NCBI RefSeq assembly: GCF_905209685.1
Contig: NZ_CAJLUB010000057.1
Coordinates: 1 to 10,843, forward strand
DNA from: an uncultured Veillonella sp.
GTDB lineage: Bacteria > Bacillota > Negativicutes > Veillonellales > Veillonellaceae
Direction of reading: 5' to 3'
Length of the DNA stretch: 10,843 nt
Positions within the stretch are counted from its first letter, which is position 1; every line of letters begins with the position of its first letter. The notes below the pieces were generated by a model, which did not search any database, was not told the DNA's origin, and was given only the letters and a program-made list of their open reading frames with translations. Positions 1-6,124 of this stretch are shown here, piece after piece. Made by a program: the position numbers and the translations under genes.

Positions 1-1193
1 TGAAAGACACACACATTACACAACCACAGTTCGCCATGATATGGTTTGGTGCCGCGCTATCCATAGCGGAGATTATGACGGGAACCTATCTGGCTCCCTT
101 AGGGCTCACCCAAGGTTTATATGCCATCATACTGGGGCATATCATCGGCGGTATATTGCTCTTTGGAGCTGGCCTCATTGGTGGACGCTTGCGACAAGGC
201 AGTATGAATACTACCGCTTTCAGCTTTGGCCGACTAGGGGCTAAAGGCTTTGCCTTTTTAAATATGCTACAACTCATTGGATGGACTAGCATCATGATCT
301 ACGATGCGATGCTCGCCTTACAAGAGCTAGCACCCCTATCGCCTATGATTTGGACCACAGCCATCGGAGCTCTCGTTATTCTATGGCTTTTCATCGGCCT
401 CCACAATACAGGCTATATTCAAGCCATCGTATCTGTTCTATTGCTAGGTCTCACCCTCTACATGGGCGCTCACATGATAGCTCAATGGCCTAGTGAAAGT
501 AGCCTTATAGCTAGTGGAAATATGAGTTTTATAGCAGCTCTTGAACTATCTATTGCTATGCCATTATCTTGGTTGCCTCTCATCAGCGATTATACTCGTG
601 AAAGTAAAAATCCTTTCTCCGCATCACTAACAAGTGCTGCAGTTTACACAGTAACAAGTATTGTTATGTATACCTTAGGTCTTAGCGCCGCTATCTTTGG
701 CGGTGGCGACTCCATCATTACCATCATGATGAACGCAGGCCTCGGCCTTGCAGGACTTATCGTTATTATCTTCTCTACCGTTACTACAACCTTTATGGAC
801 GCTTACTCTGCAGGCGTATCTAGTACGACGATCTATAGCGGAGCCTCCAGTAAAGGCGTAGCCGTTATCGTAACTATCGTCGGCACCATTGCGGCTATCC
901 TATATCCAATGGATGATATTACAGACTTCCTATACCTCATTGGATCTGTATTTGCTCCAATGATTGCCATCCTATTAGCTGATTATTTTATCAATCATCA
1001 ACAAGTACAAACACTATCGGCTTATCTAGTAAGAGGTCTCATTTGGGCTGTATCCGTTGGCTTATACCACTATATGTTACATAGTGAAAGCACTATCGGT
1101 GCTACACTACCATCCTTTGCTATGGCATTTATCGTTACCGCTATTGTGGGATTTATAAGTAAAACAGCGCATGCATCAACAGAAATTAAGTAA
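1..1193 (+). CDS. cytX: CytX-type NCS1 permease (hydroxymethylpyrimidine/thiamine-precursor uptake), start codon just outside window
   Basis: An integral membrane permease of the NCS1 (nucleobase:cation symporter) family, CytX branch, which is generally assigned to uptake of hydroxymethylpyrimidine or related thiamine precursors. What I see: about twelve hydrophobic segments, the N-terminal signature WFGAALSIAEIMTGTYLAPLG, and the mid-protein stretch MPLSWLPLISDYTR typical of the family. The ATG at 36 has no ribosome binding site, and the frame stays open back to position 3 (reading KDTHITQPQFA before that Met). Positions 1-2 are TG, so the true start is very likely an ATG beginning one base before the window, giving about 396 residues. 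Positions 1-3 also read TGA, so an upstream gene could end there with an ATGA overlap. The gene ends before a bidirectional terminator. Substrate is inferred from family only; no TPP riboswitch is visible in the window. Confidence 0.85.
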   Translation, partial: KDTHITQPQFAMIWFGAALSIAEIMTGTYLAPLGLTQGLYAIILGHIIGGILLFGAGLIGGRLRQGSMNTTAFSFGRLGAKGFAFLNMLQLIGWTSIMIYDAMLALQELAPLSPMIWTTAIGALVILWLFIGLHNTGYIQAIVSVLLLGLTLYMGAHMIAQWPSESSLIASGNMSFIAALELSIAMPLSWLPLISDYTRESKNPFSASLTSAAVYTVTSIVMYTLGLSAAIFGGGDSIITIMMNAGLGLAGLIVIIFSTVTTTFMDAYSAGVSSTTIYSGASSKGVAVIVTIVGTIAAILYPMDDITDFLYLIGSVFAPMIAILLADYFINHQQVQTLSAYLVRGLIWAVSVGLYHYMLHSESTIGATLPSFAMAFIVTAIVGFISKTAHASTEIK

Positions 1194-1277
1194 CATTAGC
1201 AAATAACATCTATTATAAACGTACTAATTCAATACTAAAGATAAGGCTAAATACACTGCTATCAACTATCTAAAAAG

Positions 1278-1325
1278 AAAACACCTTCACAATCCACTAG
1301 TAGGATTATGAAGGTGTTTTTTATT
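1278..1325. terminator. Bidirectional rho-independent terminator between cytX and modC
   Basis: A 12-bp perfect stem (AAAACACCTTCA at 1278-1289 with TGAAGGTGTTTT at 1309-1320) continues after one mismatch into a further 5-bp stem (AATCC/GGATT) with loop ACTAGTA. A T-rich run follows on the plus strand (1317-1325) and also on the minus strand (complement of 1272-1280). It can therefore end both cytX, 84 bases upstream, and modC, which converges on it. Confidence 0.92.
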
Positions 1326-1341
1326 ATCTTAAATTTTACAG

Positions 1342-1971
1342 TTATTCAGATATCGTAATGAGCCCGTTTTCACAGGTCCAATGTCTATCCCCTACAGCTT
1401 CTACTTCGCTTTCATCATGTGTCACCCATACGCAAGGTACATCCCATTCTCGAATGATGGAAACGAGGTCTTCACGCACTTGTTTTCGTAAGTTCCAATC
1501 AAGTGCAGATAAAGGCTCATCAAGGAGCAGAATAGTCGGTTTTGAGTAGAGCGCACGGCCTAGTGCAACCCGCTGTTGCTCACCACCAGATAAGCTACCA
1601 GCCTTGGTATTACGATATTTCTCCAAACCCAAACGTTGTAACAATGTATCACACATGTCAGGGGTGCCTCGTTTGCTATAGGTAATATTATGTTCTACAG
1701 ACAAATGAGGAAATACAATATTGCCTTGCGGCATATAGCCTACTTGCCGTTTTTGAGCAGGCACCCATATCTTTTTACCTCGATCAACCCACGTCGTATC
1801 ATCATATTGAATACTACCAGTGGTTGGTTTTACGAGCCCTGCAATACATTTGATAAAGGTACTTTTACCACTACCAGATTGACCAGTCAGAACAGTAATT
1901 CCAGAAGGAAGCACCCCATCAGCTTTCACAGTCACAGAAGGTCTAGCTACAGTAAAGGAAAATGTAATCAT
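1342..1971 (-). CDS. modC: Molybdate ABC transporter ATP-binding protein ModC, short form
   Basis: ATPase subunit that would power molybdate (or tungstate) import through ModB at the cytoplasmic face of the membrane. All nucleotide-binding motifs are present: Walker A GQSGSGKST (residues 30-38), Q-loop Gln82, signature LSGGE (127-131), Walker B ILLLDE (147-152), D-loop SALD (155-158) and switch His185. At 209 residues it contains only the ATPase domain. The well-known E. coli ModC is about 350 residues and has a C-terminal molybdate-binding MOP/TOBE domain, which is absent here, so direct feedback by bound oxyanion is not expected. The start is supported by AGGAGG, which overlaps the modB stop codon (TAG inside TAGGAGG) 8 bases before the ATG, implying translational coupling. 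The molybdate assignment rests on the ModA and ModB neighbours; short ATPases of sulfate or tungstate systems look alike. Confidence 0.87.
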   Translation of the reverse strand: MITFSFTVARPSVTVKADGVLPSGITVLTGQSGSGKSTFIKCIAGLVKPTTGSIQYDDTTWVDRGKKIWVPAQKRQVGYMPQGNIVFPHLSVEHNITYSKRGTPDMCDTLLQRLGLEKYRNTKAGSLSGGEQQRVALGRALYSKPTILLLDEPLSALDWNLRKQVREDLVSIIREWDVPCVWVTHDESEVEAVGDRHWTCENGLITISE

Positions 1972-1979
1972 AGAACCTC

Positions 1980-2648
1980 CTAGTTATTCTCTGTATGGCG
2001 GAACAAGGACCCCTTCGTAATGAGGTGAATGCCGCTCAACAATGCCAATGTAAGTACACAAATATATACAACAAGCTCAAAGGCATCCATGTACTGCCCT
2101 GCCTCTACGTAGGAGTAAATAGCTAACGGCATAGTACGGGTTACCTTCGGAATATTACCAGCGATTAAGATGGTAGCACCAAATTCCCCCATGGCACGGC
2201 AGAACGCCAAGATGCTACCTGTTAAAATACCTTTCCACGCAAGAGGCACAGATATGGTAAAGAATATACGCAATTCTGAAGCGCCCAATGTACGCGCTAC
2301 ATCCTCCATATTATGATCGACGGACTGCAAGGCAGAGCGCACTGTTTGATAAAATAGGGGGAATGCAATGACTGAAGATGCAACGACTGCACCAGAAGCG
2401 GCAAAAACTACACTCATACCGTGAGCTTCGAGCCACGCACCAAAAGCATATCCTGGAGTAAATACCATGAGAAGAGCAAAGCCCACAACTACAGGTGGCA
2501 ACACAAGAGGCAACGTAATTAGAGCATCTAAAATAGCCATACCGCCCCACTTACAGCGGTTCATCCAATAACAAGCGCCTAAGCCTATAACAATAACGAT
2601 GATAAGAGCAATGCTCGCCACCCACAGAGATAGCCAAAATGGACTCAT
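1980..2648 (-). CDS. modB: Molybdate ABC transporter permease ModB
   Basis: Membrane subunit of the molybdate importer, forming a homodimeric channel that receives oxyanion from ModA. The 222-residue protein has about five hydrophobic segments, the ModB-type stretch LPLVLPPVVVGF (residues 46-57), an EAA coupling loop (about 116-136, VARTLGAS...SVPLAWKG) that contacts ModC, and the ModB/CysT signature RAMGEFGATI (151-160). I chose the ATG at 2648 because AAAGGGGG lies 6-7 bases upstream. The frame is open to a TTG at 2669, but that codon has no ribosome binding site and would put the Shine-Dalgarno sequence inside the gene. It is followed by modC with an 8-base gap. It is separated from modA by 178 bases that include a terminator-like hairpin, so it probably depends on read-through or its own promoter. 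Confidence 0.9.
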   Translation of the reverse strand: MSPFWLSLWVASIALIIVIVIGLGACYWMNRCKWGGMAILDALITLPLVLPPVVVGFALLMVFTPGYAFGAWLEAHGMSVVFAASGAVVASSVIAFPLFYQTVRSALQSVDHNMEDVARTLGASELRIFFTISVPLAWKGILTGSILAFCRAMGEFGATILIAGNIPKVTRTMPLAIYSYVEAGQYMDAFELVVYICVLTLALLSGIHLITKGSLFRHTENN

Positions 2649-2786
2649 AGTACGCCCCCTTTCTATCAATAAGACTAAAATCAGTAATAATAAAAATACA
2701 TCTAGTTTTAAAATGATTTACTTATTTGCATCATATAGCATGTAAAAATGTATGTCTAACATATTCATAATAATATCTATATTGTA
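2649..2786 (-). promoter_or_regulatory. modBC 5' region with possible weak promoter
   Basis: AT-rich, non-coding. Because a terminator separates modA from modB, a secondary promoter is plausible here. The best candidate is an extended -10 like element, TGC followed by TATATG (minus strand, TATATG at 2737-2732), with no good -35. No ModE-type palindrome is recognisable. The call is weak and depends mainly on gene arrangement. Confidence 0.3.
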
Positions 2787-2822
2787 TCATAAGAAAACGC
2801 TAGCCCTGAAAGCTAGCGTTTT
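2787..2822 (-). terminator. Terminator-like hairpin between modA and modB
   Basis: AAAACGCTAGC (2794-2804) pairs perfectly with GCTAGCGTTTT (2812-2822) around the loop CCTGAAA. On the minus strand the stem is followed by TTTTCTTAT. It begins only 5 bases after the modA stop codon. It would end or strongly reduce transcripts from modA before they reach modBC. Confidence 0.85.
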
Positions 2823-2826
2823 ACCC

Positions 2827-3615
2827 TTATTTAGAAGTGGAGAAACCGTATTTCTCTAATACTTTTTGGCCTTCTGGACTCATTACGTATTGGTAAAAGT
2901 CTTTTGCCAATGCGTTGTCGTATTTTTTAATGATACCGATTGGATAGATAACTGGATCATGAGAATCAGCAGGTGTTACTGCAGAAATTTGAACTGCATC
3001 GCCTGCCGCAATAGCATCAGTTTTGTAGATGAAGCCTGCATCACCAGCACCTTGGCTAACGGAAGCCGTTACAGCTTTTACGTCTTTAGCGTATACTACA
3101 TTAGGTTCTACTTGTTCCCAAACGCCTAATTTTATTAATACTTGTTTACCGTAGTTACCAGCTGGTACTGTTTCAGGGTTACCTAATACAATGCGTTTTA
3201 CTGTAGCGATTTGATCTAACTCAACTTTAGGTTGACCTTTTGGGACTACGAGAACGAGTTCATTCGTAACAAATGGTTTTACATCACTTACAAGGTCTTT
3301 CTCTTGTAACATTTTCATATTCTTTTCGTCAGCAGAGATGAATAAGCTAGCTGGTGCGCCTTGTTCAATTTGTTGGCGCAATGTGCCAGAACCAGCAAAG
3401 TTAATAGCAATTTGGTCGTCTGATAAGTTATGACTCTTTTTGTAGGACTCTGCCAATTCAGTAAGAGCACCTTTCAAGCTCGCTGCCGCTTGTACAGTAA
3501 TCTTTTCAGATGTGCTTGGTTTAGCAGAATCTGCTGCTTTGTTTGTGTCACTACCACACCCCACTAACAAGGCCAGCATGAAAACGCTCATTAATACTAA
3601 TAGAATTCGTTTCAT
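2827..3615 (-). CDS. modA: Molybdate-binding lipoprotein ModA
   Basis: Extracytoplasmic binding protein that captures molybdate (possibly tungstate) and delivers it to ModBC. The 262-residue product starts with a lipoprotein signal MKRILLVLMSVFMLALLVGC (lipobox LVGC, lipidated Cys20), followed by a low-complexity polar linker. Family motifs are clear: AAASLKGAL (43-51, with the oxyanion-binding Ser46), NFAGSGTLRQQIEQGAPAS (72-90), NPETVPAGNYG (146-156) and GDAGFIYKTDA (191-201). These fit ModA, not the TupA/WtpA types. The frame is open to a GTG at 3648, but the ATG at 3615 has AGGAGG 4 bases upstream and begins exactly at the signal peptide, so I use it. It is the first gene of the mod cluster and reads away from the AEC permease. 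A terminator directly follows it. Cargo specificity between molybdate and tungstate cannot be read from sequence. Confidence 0.92.
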   Translation of the reverse strand: MKRILLVLMSVFMLALLVGCGSDTNKAADSAKPSTSEKITVQAAASLKGALTELAESYKKSHNLSDDQIAINFAGSGTLRQQIEQGAPASLFISADEKNMKMLQEKDLVSDVKPFVTNELVLVVPKGQPKVELDQIATVKRIVLGNPETVPAGNYGKQVLIKLGVWEQVEPNVVYAKDVKAVTASVSQGAGDAGFIYKTDAIAAGDAVQISAVTPADSHDPVIYPIGIIKKYDNALAKDFYQYVMSPEGQKVLEKYGFSTSK

Positions 3616-3624
3616 AATTCCTCC

Positions 3625-3675
3625 TGTGCATCCCTTTGGACTCCACACTGTGAAAGCTATGGTTACTCACCGTAG
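3625..3675 (-). promoter_or_regulatory. Structured modA mRNA leader (two hairpins abutting the ribosome binding site)
   Basis: On the minus strand CTAcGGT-GAGTA-ACCaTAG (3675-3657) forms a 6-bp stem with one mismatch. TGTG...TCC-AAAG-GGA...CACA (3647-3625) forms a second hairpin with an internal loop. The last base of the second hairpin is the first base of the modA Shine-Dalgarno sequence AGGAGG (3625-3620). A competing pairing of CTTT (3656-3653) with AAAG (3637-3634) is possible. It does not match any riboswitch consensus that I can recall with confidence, including the Moco motif. Confidence 0.35.
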
Positions 3676-3697
3676 AGACACGTTCAAAGAACAAACT

Positions 3698-3753
3698 AAA
3701 TATACAATATATTCACATTATACTATATATTTGTTAATTAATATGTATGTAAA
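3698..3753 (-). promoter_or_regulatory. Probable modA promoter with overlapping AT-rich palindrome
   Basis: Minus strand. A consensus -10 TATAAT lies at 3722-3717, preceded by poor -35 matches. An alternative is TTTACA (3753-3748) with TATATA (3729-3724) at 18-bp spacing. Overlapping the -10 is a 35-bp imperfect inverted repeat (3698-3732), with arms AAATATATAGTATAAT and AATATATTGTATATTT matching at 13 of 16 paired positions around GTG. Its position suits a repressor operator. The AT-rich background makes chance similarity possible. Confidence 0.45.
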
Positions 3754-3784
3754 AACTCACATTTTGCATATATATTTCTGATGA

Positions 3785-3900
3785 ATACCATAAGAAATCA
3801 TAATGGATAAAACTTTTAAGCCCCGAACAATACATACTATGGTATGATAATACTATACATTAAATCCATACTAAATTAATAAGAAACTCTAGGTGAGATA
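3785..3900 (+). promoter_or_regulatory. AEC permease promoter region with repeated ATACTA motifs
   Basis: Upstream of the AEC gene there is a perfect 8-bp inverted repeat, ATACCATA (3785-3792) and TATGGTAT (3838-3845), and three copies of ATACTA at 3834, 3850 and 3868. The likely -10 lies in TATGATAATACT (3843-3854), which resembles an extended -10, though no good -35 is seen. The ribosome binding site AGGTGAG (3891-3897) sits close to the ATG at 3901. The repeats suggest a regulator-binding region, but no regulator gene is adjacent on this side. Confidence 0.35.
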
Positions 3901-4890
3901 ATGAATATATTCGAGCTAATAGGACATATATTTATGAACTCTATGATTCCTATTTTTATACTGATAGGCGTAGGGTTTATATTGGATAGAAAATTTAAAC
4001 TAGATTTATATACGCTGAGTAAACTAAACTTCTACATATTATTGCCTACCTTTGTATTTAGGGCTATGTATGAAGCTAAATTTACATCAGGTACGTTAGA
4101 AATCGTATTTTGTGCACTAGTTGTACTCATACTGAACTCTATCCTTTCAGGTGTAGTCGGCAAAATACAAGGTTATGATGTAGCAAAAATCGCCACATTA
4201 AAGAACTGCGTTATGTTCAACAACGTTGGCAATATGGGCATCGCCCTTGCCATCTTTGTATTTACTAATGTGCCTTACGTCATCGATGGCGCAACCCCCT
4301 ATGCTGATTTAGGTCTTGTCAGCGTCGTATCTATTATGATTATACAGACCATTACGAGTAATACCTATGGCTTCTACCAAGCTGGCGCTGGGCGATTAAG
4401 CACAAAAGATGCGTTAAGCGTAGTCTTCCATATGCCTATGGTATATGCTATACCGCTTGCATTACTTTGCCAGCTCTTACCATTTGATTTACACGGTCTA
4501 TTCTTCTTTGCCCCTCTTAAAATCTTTGCTAATGCCTTTGTAGGCGTTGCTATGATCGCTTTAGGGGTGCAGATTAACAGAACGCCATTAAACTTCTTTA
4601 AGGCGGATGTTATGCTCGCTACATCCTTACGTCTCGTCGTAAGTCCTCTCATTGCTGCAGTTATTACTATATTATTTATAATGTTCTATGGTCCTATGCA
4701 CCCGATTGCAGCGCAAACGATTGTCATCACCTATAGCGTACCAACAGCCATCAATATGGCCCTTATTGCTATCGAGATGAAAAACAATCCAGAATACGCT
4801 ACGCAAATTGTAATGGGTACAACCATACTATCAGCAGTAACTATGCCACTATTTATTACGATAGCCTATTACCTCTTCCCTTTATATTAA
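3901..4890 (+). CDS. AEC (auxin efflux carrier) family transporter
   Basis: A 329-residue integral membrane protein of the AEC family, bacterial members of which move small organic acids such as malate or malonate, or other metabolites; the name does not imply auxin. Visible features: about ten hydrophobic segments in a 5+5 arrangement, the conserved unwound-helix stretch FNNVGNMGIAL (residues 106-116) and its counterpart near the C-terminus, VITYSVPTAINMALIA. Length is normal for the family. The start has AGGTGAG upstream, and a strong terminator follows 18 bases after the stop. It is a single-gene unit, divergent from modA across 285 bases. I cannot name the substrate: no metabolic enzyme gene flanks it to suggest one. 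Confidence 0.85.
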   Translation: MNIFELIGHIFMNSMIPIFILIGVGFILDRKFKLDLYTLSKLNFYILLPTFVFRAMYEAKFTSGTLEIVFCALVVLILNSILSGVVGKIQGYDVAKIATLKNCVMFNNVGNMGIALAIFVFTNVPYVIDGATPYADLGLVSVVSIMIIQTITSNTYGFYQAGAGRLSTKDALSVVFHMPMVYAIPLALLCQLLPFDLHGLFFFAPLKIFANAFVGVAMIALGVQINRTPLNFFKADVMLATSLRLVVSPLIAAVITILFIMFYGPMHPIAAQTIVITYSVPTAINMALIAIEMKNNPEYATQIVMGTTILSAVTMPLFITIAYYLFPLY

Positions 4891-4908
4891 TACTAGTATA
4901 CCTATACA

Positions 4909-4940
4909 AAAAGGAGCCGTATAAACGGCTCCTTTTCTTA
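4909..4940 (+). terminator. Rho-independent terminator after the AEC permease gene
   Basis: AAAAGGAGCCGT (4909-4920) pairs perfectly with ACGGCTCCTTTT (4925-4936) around loop ATAA, followed by CTTATATTTT. The A-run on the left side means it may also stop transcripts coming from arsR on the minus strand, about 100 bases downstream of that gene. Confidence 0.92.
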
Positions 4941-5036
4941 TATTTTTATAGTATAAATCGTTAGAGGTTATATATCATATATGTTTTGTACATTCCTAGT
5001 TAAACTAGACAAGTAGTATATAGTAAGAATATATAA

Positions 5037-5327
5037 CTATTGATGAGATACGTGTTCCATACCCATTCTTACGAGACCTTCTACGTGATCATCGTTTAGA
5101 GAGTAGTATGCAGTTTTCCCATCCTTGCGATAGGTCACAAGACGGGCTTGACGCAATACACGTAATTGATGAGAGATAGCAGATTGTCCCATCCCCATTG
5201 TTTCCGCAATGTGATTTACACACATTTCGTTTTCTAATAATAATTCTACTATTTTAAGGCGTGTAGGGTCACCCAGGATTTTAAACAGTTCTGCTAGCTT
5301 TAGCAATGATTCTTGTTTGTCGCTCAT
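5037..5327 (-). CDS. ArsR/SmtB-family metal-sensing repressor, CzrA-like alpha-5 zinc site
   Basis: A 96-residue winged-helix repressor that would bind an operator as a dimer and release it when metal binds. The core is typical: LFKILGDPTRLKIVELLL (residues 15-31), recognition helix region MGMGQSAISHQLRVLRQARLV (44-64), and a wing containing RKDGKTAYYSL (67-77). The last helix carries Asp79-x-His81-x10-His92-x2-His95. This is the same spacing as the zinc/cobalt site of CzrA (D84, H86, H97, H100), so it probably senses zinc or cobalt. The alpha-3 arsenic/cadmium motif ELCVCD is degenerate here, with a single Cys36. I chose the ATG at 5327 because GGGGGAC lies just upstream. ATGs at 5351 and 5339 are in frame but have no ribosome binding site. 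No metal exporter is adjacent, so its targets are unknown. Terminators flank it on both sides. Confidence 0.87.
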   Translation of the reverse strand: MSDKQESLLKLAELFKILGDPTRLKIVELLLENEMCVNHIAETMGMGQSAISHQLRVLRQARLVTYRKDGKTAYYSLNDDHVEGLVRMGMEHVSHQ

Positions 5328-5395
5328 ATAGTCCCCCATTTTATAAACCATTATCTATGTTTATTTATTGTTCTCATGTAACTTAATTTCGTTCT

Positions 5396-5436
5396 TATTT
5401 GTAAACCTAAATGGCATACATACAAATATTATATCA
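5396..5436 (-). promoter_or_regulatory. arsR extended -10 promoter and possible operator
   Basis: On the minus strand TGATATAAT (5436-5428) is a perfect extended -10 (TGnTATAAT). Directly after it a perfect 8-bp inverted repeat, TATTTGTA (5428-5421) and TACAAATA (5403-5396), is separated by 17 bases. Its position over the transcription start suits autorepression by the ArsR protein. The spacing is longer than the usual 12-2-12 ArsR/SmtB operator, so the operator call is tentative. Confidence 0.45.
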
Positions 5437-5445
5437 TTTTTACGC

Positions 5446-5483
5446 TATAAAAAAGAGACTTTGTTACAACAAAGTCTCTTTTT
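5446..5483 (-). terminator. Strong rho-independent terminator after the uspA-type gene
   Basis: AAAAAGAGACTTTGT (5450-5464) pairs perfectly with ACAAAGTCTCTTTTT (5469-5483) with a short loop TACA, and the minus strand continues as TTTTTTATAG. It lies 26 bases after the universal stress gene and just before the arsR promoter, making the two genes separate transcription units. A T-run on the plus side makes it potentially bidirectional. Confidence 0.92.
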
Positions 5484-5508
5484 GTATCATATCTGTACAG
5501 GATATGAA

Positions 5509-5955
5509 TTATTTAATGATCAATACAGGGCAAGTGGAGTGACTAGTTACATAGCTACTTACGCTACCCATGAATAAGCCTTTCAATGGGCCAAGGCCAC
5601 GGCTACCCATTACGATAAGGTCAGCATTATATTTTTTAGCTACTGCTAATAATGCAGGACCAGGGGAACCAACTTCGAATACGCTTTTAACTTTTACGCC
5701 TGTAGGAATTTCTTTTACTACATCGTTAAGAATTTCTTTACCAGTTTCTTCCATATCTTCTGCAATTTGTTCAGATACGTAACCACCGGAAATTGGTGTT
5801 TGATCGAAATTGGAAATAGCAGACACGATATTTGCAACGTGAACAATAATCAATTCAGCATGGTTGCGGTCCGCTACAGCGAGAGCATGTTCCAACGCAC
5901 GTTTAGCATTTTCAGAACCATCAGTAGGTACGACAATAGTTTTGTAGGTAACCAT
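5509..5955 (-). CDS. Universal stress protein, UspA family, ATP-binding type
   Basis: A 148-residue single-domain cytoplasmic Usp protein. Members form dimers and many bind ATP; they are induced by starvation or stress, but the molecular role is usually unclear. Visible: the first strand IVVPTDGS (residues 7-14, with the nucleotide-contacting Asp12), HAELIIVHV (32-40), and the ATP-binding loop Gly117-x2-Gly120-x9-Gly130-Ser131 in the stretch VMGSRGLGPLKGLF followed by MGS. This loop places it with the ATP-binding MJ0577-like group, not the non-binding E. coli UspA type. The ATG at 5955 has AGGAGG 8 bases upstream. It is transcribed alone, ending at a strong terminator. Confidence 0.92.
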   Translation of the reverse strand: MVTYKTIVVPTDGSENAKRALEHALAVADRNHAELIIVHVANIVSAISNFDQTPISGGYVSEQIAEDMEETGKEILNDVVKEIPTGVKVKSVFEVGSPGPALLAVAKKYNADLIVMGSRGLGPLKGLFMGSVSSYVTSHSTCPVLIIK

Positions 5956-5976
5956 AATAACCCCTCCTATTTCTAA

Positions 5977-6024
5977 TCCCTCAAAGGGGATATGATCAAA
6001 GATCGTTTAGCCTATAGTATTATA
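5977..6024 (-). promoter_or_regulatory. Probable promoter and short leader of the universal stress gene
   Basis: Minus strand -10 TATAAT at 6024-6019, lying about 65 bases before the start codon. The best -35 at 17-bp spacing (GAGTTT) is poor and overlaps the preceding terminator. The leader contains a small ATCCC/GGGAT hairpin (5991-5977) shortly before the ribosome binding site. Confidence 0.4.
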
Positions 6025-6037
6025 TTCTAGACCATCA

Positions 6038-6066
6038 AGGAAAACTCCTCTTTTTCTAGAGGATTT
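6038..6066 (-). terminator. Probable terminator of the amino-acid transporter operon
   Basis: A 6-bp stem, TCCTCT (6046-6051) and AGAGGA (6058-6063), with the loop TTTTCT. On the minus strand it is followed by GTTTTCCTT, which is a modest T-run. It lies about 60 bases past the stop of the last gene in the operon. T-rich sequence on the plus side also follows. It is weaker than the other terminators in the window. Confidence 0.6.
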
Positions 6067-6124
6067 CTTTTATTATAGCACAAATTATACAGATTTATAC
6101 AAATAAAAGAATATTATGTGTATA

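Noticed and set aside
1690..1983. 97-codon plus-strand frame across modC
   Set aside because: Antisense to conserved ATPase motifs, with no start signals; a shadow of the real gene.
2649..2669. Longer ModB starting at TTG 2669
   Set aside because: No ribosome binding site before it, and the good one (AAAGGGGG) lies inside the extension.
3616..3648. Longer ModA starting at GTG 3648
   Set aside because: The extension would bury the AGGAGG site and add a non-signal sequence in front of an obvious lipoprotein signal peptide.
4374..4652. 92-codon open frame antisense to the AEC permease
   Set aside because: Low-complexity, basic translation that mirrors a membrane-protein gene; no start signals.
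5328..5351. Longer ArsR starts at 5351 and 5339
   Set aside because: Neither has a ribosome binding site; the GGGGGAC motif precedes the ATG at 5327, and the protein then matches the usual family length.
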